Source: Rhodosorus marinus
Lineage: Eukaryota > Rhodophyta > Stylonematophyceae > Stylonematales > Stylonemataceae
Assembly (NCBI GenBank): GCA_029953675.1
Contig: JAMWBK010000008.1
Span: 2,017,001 to 2,081,000 of the forward strand
Length of the DNA: 64,000 bases
Direction of reading: 5' to 3'
In this document: positions 20,622-30,399 of the stretch, one piece after another
How positions within the stretch are numbered: the stretch's first letter is position 1
Layout of the letters: each line of letters opens with the position of its first letter
The notes under the pieces: generated by a model
Told to the model about the DNA's origin: nothing
What the model saw: only the letters and a program-made list of their open reading frames with translations
Database searches by the model: none
Position numbers and translations under genes: made by a program

Positions 20622-21220
20622 AAGCAAGACGAAAACAGATTGCAGAAGAAGTGATTGCTTGTATGCCAAAAAGCCCGTGTTTCTATTTAGATGTGGGTCG
20701 TTGCCGTACAGTCTTCTCTACAGGTTTCCATCCCGTGTTTCGGATGTGGACGCTTTTCGAGGGGTATTTAGGTGTCCGTCGTATTTGTTAAATAGAAACA
20801 CTGGCTTTTTGGTATACAAGCAATCACTTCTTCTGCAATCTGTTTTCGTCTTGCTTAAAAAGCAATCACTTCTTCTGCAATCTGTTTTCGTCTTGCTTAA
20901 TAAGCAATCACTTCTTCTGCAATCTGTTTCGTCTTGCTTAATAAGCAATCACTTCTTCCGCATAGAAACACGGGTTATACAAGCAATCACTTCTTCTGCA
21001 ATCTGTTTTCGTCTTGCTTCATAAGCAATCACTTCTCCTGCATAGAAACACCGGCTTTTTTTTTTTCAAGACGAAAAAAGATTGCAGAAGAAGTGATTGC
21101 TTGTATACCAAAAAGCCGGTGTTTCTATTTAGATGTGGGTCTTGTCGTAGAGTCTTCTCTACAGGTTTCGCATCCCGTGTTTTGGATGGGGACGCTTTTC
21201 GAGAGGTATTTAAGTGTCCG
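20622..21220. repeat. Foldback element with tandem arm copies
   Basis: Arms of 67 bp at 20622-20688 and 20790-20856 are inverted copies with about three mismatches, around a 101 bp loop. The right arm continues into four or five tandem ~42 bp partial copies (20818-21050), each starting AAGCAATCACTTCT. A second element start lies at 21068-21220 and repeats the left arm and loop of the first (20627-20780), but without a right arm. The unit itself begins AAGCAA and ends TTGCTT. No coding sequence is supported, so it could be a MITE or foldback transposon. Confidence 0.75.
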
Positions 21221-21408
21221 TTGGCTACGTGAAGCTGGTTTGTTCATGTTTGGGAACGTCTACACGGGTGTGGAAGGGGAGTCTAGGGTGAGGGGGAGGG
21301 GCTGCCTCAGGTTTGGTGTGAGGCTGAGGAGGCGAAGGAGGGGAGATGTGATTCGGAAGTAGAGGAATAACCGAAGTGAAAAGGAGGTTCCAGTATTGAA
21401 TTTAAAGT

Positions 21409-22428
21409 ATGGATGCAACCGTAGCGAACAATATACAAACGTCAGGGCTACTAGTAGTGATTTTGGGTTTGTGTGAGGCTCTCATAACGTGGGTAAAAGG
21501 ATGCAGCATGTCACAACCACCTTTACTATTGGCGTTGTTTGGTATAGAGTCGCTACTTGGCGTCTTGGTGGCTGGATTCACCATAGTATCTGTTCTTGAC
21601 AATTTTGCCAACTCGGAGATTGCCATAGCTGTTAGCGTAGGCATGGGTTTAATTGAGGGCTACGCTATTCTCTATGAAGCCTGGTTAATATGGGTTTACC
21701 TGGAGCTTCACAAAGCCAAGGAGGTTCTACTGAGGGAGCTTGGGCTACAAGAGGTACCTAAGTGCATACTTATAAGGTGGCTAGACAATACTAGCATACT
21801 GGTTGGAATAATCGTAGTCTATTTGCCAGTAATTGTCATGGCTGTCACGACATACGTCTTAGGTCCAACCACCTTTAGCAACTTTATAACTGAGAGGTGG
21901 GCATTGGCTTATACATGGATATTTTGCACACTTAGTCAGGTGTTGTTATTGGCCTTTATAAGGCATTTTTTCCCGATAGACGCTGGTGAGCAGAATTCAA
22001 AGGAGGACATCGTCATTGAACAATTCAACGAGGCGATGTCCAAAGATCGACTAAGGGTTGCGTTTAACAACGCTGACGGAGCCCGACTTAGGATGGCCGT
22101 TGATGCCATAGTTAAGGCACGCATCGACATTATAGGGGTTACGTTAGGGGACTTGATCGCGTTCTATACGCTGATGGCAATTGTAGCTTATGCTTGGGCA
22201 ATATATGAGCTGGTGGTAGCTTCTACATTTAGAATGCGAAGCTGGGGGTATATAACCATCTTCGTTGCCGCGAGCACTGCTGCGCAGACTTGCATAAATA
22301 TTAACACGGCCATCCATATCACTTTGAGCAGGGCGATAGTAAGGCGCACAGATGAAGGTGGAGAAGCTAGGGAAGTAATCGGTTGTACTTTCAGAAATGT
22401 TTACAATGCACTCTGCGGACCTTTCTAA
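21409..22428 (+). CDS. Unrecognised multi-pass membrane protein
   Basis: An uninterrupted 339-residue frame with an ATG start and no sign of introns. About seven hydrophobic segments fit membrane helices, at residues ~12-30, 38-64, 70-97, 128-152, 164-186, 238-270 and 279-304. A charged loop at ~187-237 contains EQNSKEDIVIEQFNEAMSKDRLR. There is no signal peptide and no catalytic motif I recognise. The loop lies between helices 5 and 6, as in some channels and receptors, but no family can be named. The base composition is plainer and more AT-rich than the flanking elements and the frame is intact, so I treat it as a real gene. Flanks are the foldback repeat upstream and an RLE-1 5' end 138 bp downstream. 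Confidence 0.75.
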   Translation: MDATVANNIQTSGLLVVILGLCEALITWVKGCSMSQPPLLLALFGIESLLGVLVAGFTIVSVLDNFANSEIAIAVSVGMGLIEGYAILYEAWLIWVYLELHKAKEVLLRELGLQEVPKCILIRWLDNTSILVGIIVVYLPVIVMAVTTYVLGPTTFSNFITERWALAYTWIFCTLSQVLLLAFIRHFFPIDAGEQNSKEDIVIEQFNEAMSKDRLRVAFNNADGARLRMAVDAIVKARIDIIGVTLGDLIAFYTLMAIVAYAWAIYELVVASTFRMRSWGYITIFVAASTAAQTCININTAIHITLSRAIVRRTDEGGEAREVIGCTFRNVYNALCGPF

Positions 22429-22565
22429 ATCGTTTGAAGTGCCTCGGAACAGTGCACACTGGAAGGAGCTGGTGTGTTGAACCGATTGAGCTCGTAACTG
22501 ACGTAATTGAGAACTATGCGAATAATTAAAAAAAAGATAAACCAGTGCACATGAGAAGTTCTGCT

Positions 22566-23170
22566 ATTCGTGAGGGTGTCTGGTGCTAGGATTCGATGGT
22601 TTTGAGTGACAAGTGGGTTCTTCGGTGGGAGGCGCTTCTCTCTGCTGCCCTTCCCCCCGTGGTTTCGGGTTTTGTGGTTGGTAGTCGGGTCATTTACCTC
22701 GTGGTTGTTTGGTCGAGACTGCGATTCTTGTCCTGTGGAGTTGGGTGGAATGTGTTTTCGGCGGGGGGTATGGTGGTGAAAGTATCTTCACTAAATTCTT
22801 TCGTGATTGTAGGGGTTTCCCTCGGGAGTGGAGCTCCGTGGTTACGAGGTGTCCCTGGGGGTTGCGCACTGTGTGTGCCGAAGTTTGGGCCCCTTCTCTA
22901 TGCAGGTGAAGCTTCCGGGTGCCACTGGTACGTAGTTGCGAGCCCTCATGTCAGTAGTCACCAGCTTAATCACCGCTGCTGCGGGCAAGGGCGTCCTCCC
23001 GCAGCTGACTCAACGCCTTGCTTTGTTGGAATCCTAATGGCGCAGGCTCTGAAATATGACACGGTGGCCACGTTGGCTACGCGGCCCTCAGGCAGTCAAT
23101 ATCAAGGGATCCAGTCACTCCGCACCTGTCCTGGGACAGGCGCGGGCTGCTCAGCCAGCTCCGGACAGTG
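22566..23170 (+). mobile_element. RLE-1 5' end and ORF1 start
   Basis: It begins with the same 5' terminus as the copy at 10017 and includes the start of ORF1 (MVG-type start near 22810), already frameshifted. It stops at about 23170, where an inverted RLE-1 segment begins. Confidence 0.75.
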
Positions 23171-24111
23171 CTACCATTTCTATACTCGTGCCGTCAGGGG
23201 CGAGACGGTTCCAGCCCGGGTCCGACGCAAGGATGGTTCCAACGACGCCAAGTAGCTTTGCTGCAACACCTCGAATTCCCCTTTCAGGAACATTGCCAGC
23301 CGATCTCGGACACGCCATCTGGCTCCGGCGTGTGATTGGGGCCAGAATCAGGCGCGGCATGACCCCCAGAAATTCCCACATGACGGTGTCCCGAAGGTTT
23401 CCGGCCAGGCTCGTCAAGATGAAGTCCAGGATGGTCCCAGCCACTAAGAGCTCGCCGCGAGGTAGGACGACAGGCGGAATTCTGCCACGGAGGGAAAGCA
23501 AGCCTCCTTCCAAAGAGATCCAAGGCCAGAGCCAACTTCGTAAACGCGTACGCCAAACGCCCCCCCCCAGTCTCCACCCTCCTTCACGATATAAGACTGC
23601 AAATCCATCGGCTGCGACCTCGCAGCCGTGCCCGGGGAGCTAATCGTGCTTCTCCCCCTTAGACCCGGGGGAGTCGGTCCTCGCACGTTTTCCGCCTAAC
23701 CTCACCAGAGTGCTCAGCCGCCCACTCCGCGAGGCTCGCGGGATAACTCCCTCGGGCTTCAACAAAGTAACAGGGGCGTTCTCCAACGCGATGCCCTCAT
23801 TCTGCTCCCCTTCCTCACCACTCTCACAGGAAGTGGTGTTGGTAGCAGAGTCCTCTAATACCTCCAACCTCTGTAACTCCGTCGTGTGAGTCGAGGTCAG
23901 CACAAGGCGCCTCTCCCGGTCGAAAAGGACAGAGACGGCTGCACGCAGATGGCGTGGCCCCGAGCCGAAACGCTCCAAAAGTACACGCTCAATGCGGTGA
24001 ATGCGTAGCCCATGGATGGCTGCGGCTTTCATACTGGTCTCATGCTGAGAGAGTCCTGCCATTTCTCCGAGAGACAGGAAGATGCCCGAGAAACGGTCCA
24101 AGTCAAAGTGG
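23171..24111 (-). mobile_element. Inverted internal RLE-1 segment
   Basis: Read on the minus strand it contains the ORF1 C-terminal half (from ~24111), ORF1's basic end and stop, the inter-ORF hairpin at 23610-23627, and the ORF2 start (ATG complement at 23606-23608) through about 150 codons with frameshifts. It is flanked on both sides by plus-strand RLE-1 sequence. Confidence 0.8.
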
Positions 24112-24546
24112 ACGTCGCGATTACATGCCCTGTGGCGAGCGCCCACCTCACGGCTGCCGCCCGCCGCTGAGGGGCAGCCGCTTCGGCCCTTCGATGAGTG
24201 AAGGAACAACGGTATGCTGAGAGCATGGCCAGCCTGCCTTACGCCGAGGGTCGTTCCCACCGCTTCCAGCCTTTCATTGTGGAAAGTTTTGGTCATGTGG
24301 ATAAGTCGGGTTTAGAGTGGTTGCGGAAATGTTTCGCTGAGCATCCTACTGAGTACTTGGCGCTTTTACGGCGTTTGAGTGCCGCCCTGTGGCGATATTC
24401 TAGCAGCATGCTTGCCGAGGCGCGCCATCGGCGCCTGGGTTTGCACGCTTCCCTTCCTAGTTCTTAGTTCCTTTTCACGCCTTGCGTAGCGCTTCAGGCT
24501 ATGCTAGTAAAGTCCAGTGAAGTCCAGTAAAGCCCAGTAAAGTCCA
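24112..24546 (+). mobile_element. RLE-1 endonuclease C terminus and 3' end
   Basis: Plus-strand RLE-1 from DVAITCPVASAHLTAA through the C terminus (stop 24465-24467), the 3' UTR and about five tail units. With the inverted segment before it, this has the layout expected from twin priming. Confidence 0.8.
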
Positions 24547-24712
24547 GTCAAAGTGCAGAACGACCTGGGGATGAGACCGCAACCAGCGGGCTCTCTCAGG
24601 CCATTGCTCGGTAGGCCTGACCAGTAGGGCCTGCAGGTATGTGACCGCTGTTGCGGTGACCACGAAAAGGACATCCAGGCCCTCGTAGTTCGCAAAACGC
24701 TACCTGGCTAAA
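24547..24712 (-). mobile_element. RLE-1 ORF1 fragment
   Basis: On the minus strand it reads FANYEGLDVLFVVTATAVTYL to WLRSHPQVVLHF, an internal part of ORF1. It starts directly at the tail of the preceding copy. Confidence 0.75.
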
Positions 24713-24897
24713 ACGTTACTAGCATAGCCTGAAGCTCTACGCAAGGCGTGAAAATGGAACTAAGAACTAGTGAGGGAAGCGTGCAAACCCAGGCGGCAAC
24801 GGCGCGCGTCGGCAAGCATGCTGCTAGAATATCGCCACAGGGCACCGTAAACGCGCCAACTAGTCAGTAAGATGCTCAGCGAAACATTTCCGCAACC
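24713..24897 (-). mobile_element. RLE-1 3'-end fragment
   Basis: An inverted 3' UTR plus about 45 codons of the ORF2 C terminus with a small deletion. It is joined at ~24897 to the next plus-strand copy. Confidence 0.75.
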
Positions 24898-26875
24898 TCC
24901 TGGCGCATGCTCTAAAATCTGACACGGTGGTCACGTTGGCTACGCGGCCCCCAGGCAGTCAATATCAAGGGGTCAGTCACTCTGCGACTGTCCCAGAACA
25001 GGCGCGGGCGGACTGCTGAGCCGGCTCCGGACAGCGTTGGTGGTCCCTCGGCTGGCGCTTCTCCGGAGAGGGGTGCAACTATCTCCACTCCTTCGCACGT
25101 CCCCTCAACGGGAGCGGACTTTCCTGTCCTGGGCCAGCTCCCTGGTGGGGGACAGCTCCAGGCCAAAGCGGGGACACGGGGTGGCCCTAGGGAGGGCCCG
25201 TTGTACGCCTTGGTTTTACGGAAGGGTACCACAGCCGCACGTACGGCGGCTATGATAAGATTTTTGCCCTCTCGCGAGCAGCATGGCGGACCTGAAGCGA
25301 CTACTTTGCAATTCGTCTGGGTGCGCTGCATCCGGTCCCAGACTACACGAGGCCAGCTCCCGTACATGCGCGGTTTTCGGAATACTTTTGCGGAGTCCTT
25401 GTCCTTAGCCACGACGACTTCATTCCTGCAAACCACGAGGGCCGGGATGTCCTTTTCGTGGTCACCGCAACAGCGGCCACGTATCTGCAGGCCCTACTGG
25501 CCAAGCCTACTGATCAATGGCCTGAGAGTGCCAGCTGGTTGCGGTCTAATCCCCAGGTTGGTCTCTACTTTGATTTTGACCCTTTTTTGGGCTCCTTCTT
25601 GTATCCCGGAGAAACGGCAGGACTCTCTCAGCATGAGACCAGTGTGAAAGCCGCAGCCATCCATTGGCTACGCATTCACCGCATTGAGCGGATACTTTTG
25701 GAGCGTTTCGCCTCGGGGCCACGCCACCTGCGTGCAGCCGTCTCTGCCCTTTTCGACCAGGAGAGGCGCCTTGTGCTGACCTCGACTCACACGACGGAGT
25801 TGCAGAGGTTGGGGGTATTAGAGGACTCTGCTACCAGCACCACTTCCTGTGAGAGTGGTGAGGAAGAGGAGCAGAACGAGGGCATGTCGGTGGAGAACGC
25901 CCCTATTACTTTATTGAAGCCCGAGGGAGTTATCCCGCGAGCCTCGCGGAGTGGGGACTGAGCACTCTGGTGAGGTTAGGCGGAAAACGTGCGAGGACCG
26001 ACTCCCCCGGGTCTAAGGGGGAGAAGCACGATTAGCTCCCCGGGCACGGCTGCGAGGTCGCAGCCGATGGATTTGCAGTCTTATGTCGTGAAGGAGGGTG
26101 GAGACTGGGGCGTTTGGCGTACGCGTTTACGAAGTTGGGTCCGGCGTTGGATTTCTTTGAGAGCAGGCTTGCTTCGCCTCCGTGGCAGAATCCCGCCTGT
26201 CGTCCTACCTCGCGGCGAGCTCTTAGTGGCTGGGACCATCCTGGACTTCATCTTCACGAGCCTGGCGAGTAGCCTTTGGGAAAACGTCATGTGGGAATTT
26301 CTGGGGGTCAAGCCGCGCCTGATTCTGGCCCCAACTCACACGCCGGAGCCAGATGGCGTGTCCGAGATCGGCTGGCAATGTTCCTGAAAGGGGAATTCGA
26401 GGTGTTGCAGCAAAGCTACTTGGCGTCGTTGGAACCATCCTCGCGTCGGACCCGGGCTGGAACCGTCTCGCCCCTGACGGCACGAGTACATAAAAGGTAG
26501 CGCTGGGCGACTTGAGTGGAGCGGCGCGAGTTCTCCAGGGCCAGGCGCCTGTCCTCCCCTACGAAGAAAGTCCAGTACAGACGATGTCACCTCTGTTCCC
26601 CTCGACCGACGTGGACTTGCTACCCGAATTCGAGGCATTCTTGGACCGTCCGGAGTTGGCCCGGTTTCAAATCGAACTGAGTCTCAAGGAGTCTGCTCTG
26701 GAGAACTTGCTTCGTACCTCGCGTCGCGGACGCTGTCCTCGATTCTCAGGGCTTCGAATCGAATTATTGCAGGCCTTGGGCAAGCCTGGCCGGAGCGCGC
26801 TGCTCAAGATCCTGAATAAACTGTTTCAGGGCGCATCGGGTGCGTCTGCCCCATGGGAGCATCTCCGAAGGGCAC
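24898..26875 (+). pseudogene. RLE-1 copy: ORF1 part and ORF2 N-terminal part
   Basis: It starts inside ORF1 (SDTVVTLATRPPGSQ) and runs frameshifted to the ORF1 stop at 26033-26035. It then has the conserved inter-ORF hairpin (26048-26065) and the ORF2 start at 26067. ORF2 is broken by frameshifts and ends near residue 265 at about 26875. There the sequence jumps back to the ORF1 C-terminal half of the next copy. The jump gives a partial tandem duplication of the ORF1/ORF2 junction. Confidence 0.8.
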
Positions 26876-29800
26876 AACGCCGCAGCCATCCATTGGCTAC
26901 ACCTTCCCCGCATTGAGCGTATACTTTTGGAGCGTTTTGCGTCGGGGCCACGCCGCCAGCGTGCAGCCGTCTCTACCCTTTTCGACCGGGAGAGGCGCCT
27001 TGTGCTGACCTCGACTCACACGACGGAGTTGCAGAGGTTGGGGGTATTAGAGGACTCTGCTACTTCCTGTGAGAGTGGTGAGGAAGGGGAGCAGAATGAG
27101 GGCATGTCGGTGGAGAACGCCCCTATTACTTTATTGAAGCCCGAGGGAGCCATCCCGCGAGCCTCGCGGAATGGGCGGCTGACCACTCTAGCGAGGTTAG
27201 GCGGAAAACGTGCGAGGACCGACTCCCCCGGGTCTAAGGGGGAGAAGCACGATTAGCTCCCCGGGTACGGCTGCGAGGTCGCAGCCGATGGATTTGCAGT
27301 CTTATGTCATGAAGGAGGGCGGAGACTGGGGCATTTGACGTACGCGTTTACGAAGTTGGCTCTGGGGTTGGATCTCTTTGGAAGGAGGCTTACGTCCCCT
27401 CCGTGGCAGAATTCCACCTGTCGTCCTACCCCGCGGTGAGCTCTTAGTGAATGGGACCATCCTGGACTTCATCTTCGCGAGCCTGGCGAGTAACCTGCGG
27501 GACACCGTCATGTGGGAATTTCTGGGGGTCATGCCGCTGCTGATTCTGGCCCCAACTCACACGCCGGAGCGCGGATGGCCGGGATCGGCTTGCCATGTTC
27601 CTGAAAGGGGACTTCGAGGTGTTGCAGGAAAGCTACTTGGCGTCGTTGGAACCATCCGTTCGTCGGACCCAGACTGGAACCGTCTCGCCCCTGACGGCTC
27701 GAGTACAGAAATTGGTTGCGGTGGGCAACTTGAGTCGAGCGGTGCGAGTTCTGGAGGGCCAGTTGCCTGTCCTCCCCTGCGAAGAAAGTCTCGCCCCGAC
27801 GGTGTCATCTCTGTTCCCCTCGACCGACGTGGACTTGCTACCCGAATTCGAGGCATTCTGGACCGTCCGGAGTTGGCCCGGTTTCAAATCGACCTGAGTC
27901 TCAACGAGTCTGATCTAGAGGATCTGCTTCGCACCTCGCGTCGTGGACGCTTTCCTGCACCCTCAGAGCTTCGAACCGAATTATTGCAGGCCTTGGGAAG
28001 GCCTGCCCAGAGCGCGCTGCTCAAGATCCTGAACAAACTGTTCCAGGGCACATCGGGTGCGTCCGCCCCCCCATGGGAACATCTCCGAAGGGCACAACTT
28101 TGCTTGCTCACGAAGTCTGGCTATCAGCCGGCCCACCCGCGTCTCCGGCCGATCGGTAAAGTCGAGATTCTACGGAAGCTAGCCGGAAGGTGGCTATGCC
28201 AGCGCCTTCGCCAGCGGGTCACAGCTTTTATGACGCCCTTGCAAGTGGGGGTGGGATCTTCGGGAGGTTGCGAATTGATCACCCATGGGATCGAGCTGGA
28301 GCCTGCCTGTAGGCCGGAGTGGGGAGTTTGGGTGGTTGATTTTCGAAACGTATTCAACAGCGTCTCGCGGACGCATGCGTTGGAGGTCATCCGGCGGGTT
28401 TTTACGGAGGCGTGGCCCTTCCTCTCTGGTCTTTACGGAAGGAGGAGCCTCCCCTACTGGGCCAGGGAGGGCACTGTTTTCCACATTCATACTGGAGTCC
28501 AACAAGGCGATCCTTTTAGGCTTCTAATTCATGCCTGTGCTTTTCATCTCGTTCTTTTGCATCTCGTTCTCCTGCGTCTCGCGACTGAGGTGCCGGCGCT
28601 TCGTATCTACGCCTATCACGACCACGTGACCTTGCTGGGCGCCCCTGAAACCCTGGCTCGGGGGTTGACCCAGATCGAAACGATTGCATGTGGAGTAGGT
28701 CTGACGGTAGAATCAGAAAAGTGTCGTTTTCTCGCTCCAAGCGAAGTTTCGACGGCCTCTCTGCCATCTAATCTACGAATCAATGGCGAACGAGAAGGGT
28801 TGGAGCACCACGGCGTCGGAGCAACAACTTCGTCCAAGCCTCTTGCGAACGAGTTTTGACTCGGCACAAGCAGCTCATTGACGCCATTGAGCGCCTTCCA
28901 GACTTTGTATGCGGCAATCGGCGTGCTTGCTTTCCCGCTTTTGTGCCGGTCGCCGACTCAACTACTGGTTGCGTACCATACCACCCGACTGGGGTTTGTG
29001 GATCGCCGCCAAGGCCGACGAGATGACGCTGCAGCGCTGCACCAGGGGCACACTCTTGGATGAACCCCTCGATCTTGAAGCGGCTCCCGACAGGGATTTA
29101 GTTCGTGCCCAGCTCGCTCTACCGTTGCGATTAGGGGGATTTGGCGTCGCAGACCGTGGGCTCGTCTGCTGGCCTGCGGCGATCGCCTCCCGGGCAACCG
29201 CGCTCCGTACCTTGGGGGGGTGACTTTCCGGATACAAAGTGCCTGCCTTTTGGCTCGATCACTGACTAACGAGGACCCAGTGACCCTTCCGCCCCAGTTT
29301 TTGACGATCTATGATGGTCTACAACACACGTTCTGGAAGTGCAACGCCGTGCCGGACGAGAATCGATCCCGTTTTCGCTCCTGGCGGGAACTTCTATGGG
29401 GACGAACTGAGGCGATTGAGGACTTTCCCATCGACAGAGTTCTTGCCGAGGAAGGAGAAGCTAGCCCCGGGTCACCTGTTGCAGATTACCCAGGTCTGAG
29501 CCGATTGTGGAGCTCCCGCACTGATGTAGTTCAACATAGCCTCACCTGGGGCCAACACAGTGCCGCTCACGCAATCTTGCTCAACTCTCCGCTCACACCG
29601 CCTACCATCGCCGCTCGCCTCCGCGGAATGGGAGGCCATCTCTTGCACCTGTGGTTAACCACTTTGCCTTCGTCGCCGGGTCACCGGCTCGATGATTTCC
29701 AGTTCCGCTCCGCCGCACGGATTTACGCAGATTTGGAACAAGCACCGTGGCAATCTAATCGGCCGTCTTTCTGTTAAGGATGTGAGAGCCGGGTTGACGC

Positions 29801-30338
29801 TTGTGGCTACCCCTTCTTGGGTTCATACGGACTGTTGCGAGGTCTCCGTACGAGGCGCCACACTCGTCTGAAGTACATCCTAAGCGAATGTTTAACTCGG
29901 GTAGGGCATACGGTTGAGGTGGAATCGGAACTACCCAGATCGGTCTCGGACACGGCGCCGGCCCGCTGCCTCGCAGATCTCCTCGTCTCAGACCCTGCCG
30001 CCCGACGCTCAGCATAGGTTGACCTCGCGCTTACATGGACTGGACTGGACTTTACTAGCATACCCTGCGGCCAGAGCCCATTTCACTGCTGCCGCCCGCC
30101 GCCGAGGGGCAGCCGCTTCGGCCTTCCGACGAGTGAAGGAACGACCGTATGCTGAGAATATGGCCAATACGTTTTACGCCGAGGGTCGTTCCCACCGGTT
30201 CCACCTTGTCATTGTGGAAAGCATTGATCAAGTGGATAAGTCGGGTTTGGAGTGGTTGCGGGAAGGTTTCGCTGAGCATCCTACTGAGTACTTGGCGCTT
30301 TTACGGCGTTTGAGTGCCGCCCTGTGGCGATATTCTGG
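26876..30338 (+). pseudogene. RLE-1 copy: ORF1 C terminus and nearly complete ORF2
   Basis: It contains the ORF1 C-terminal part (to the stop at 27253-27255), the hairpin at 27269-27286 and ORF2 from 27288. Most of ORF2 is present but in changing frames, with the longest open stretch at 27378-28859. The catalytic box is damaged here (YHDHV for YHDDV, near 28612). A 27-30 bp RLE-1 tail piece is inserted at about 30034-30062. The copy ends about 40 codons before the normal stop, where an inverted full-length copy begins. Confidence 0.8.
30034..30062 (-). mobile_element. RLE-1 tail-only micro-insertion
   Basis: The sequence GGACTGGACTTTACTAGCAT is an inverted RLE-1 3' tip. It interrupts the endonuclease codons between TTACATG and CCCTGCGG, which are contiguous in other copies. 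Confidence 0.65.
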
Positions 30339-30399
30339 ACTAGACGTTGCTGGACATTACTAGCATAGCCTGAAGCGCTACGCAAGGCGTGAAGATGAA

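Noticed and set aside
20622-21050. CRISPR-like array of ~42 bp units
   Set aside because: The units abut each other without unique spacers and are pieces of an inverted-repeat arm. The context is eukaryotic.
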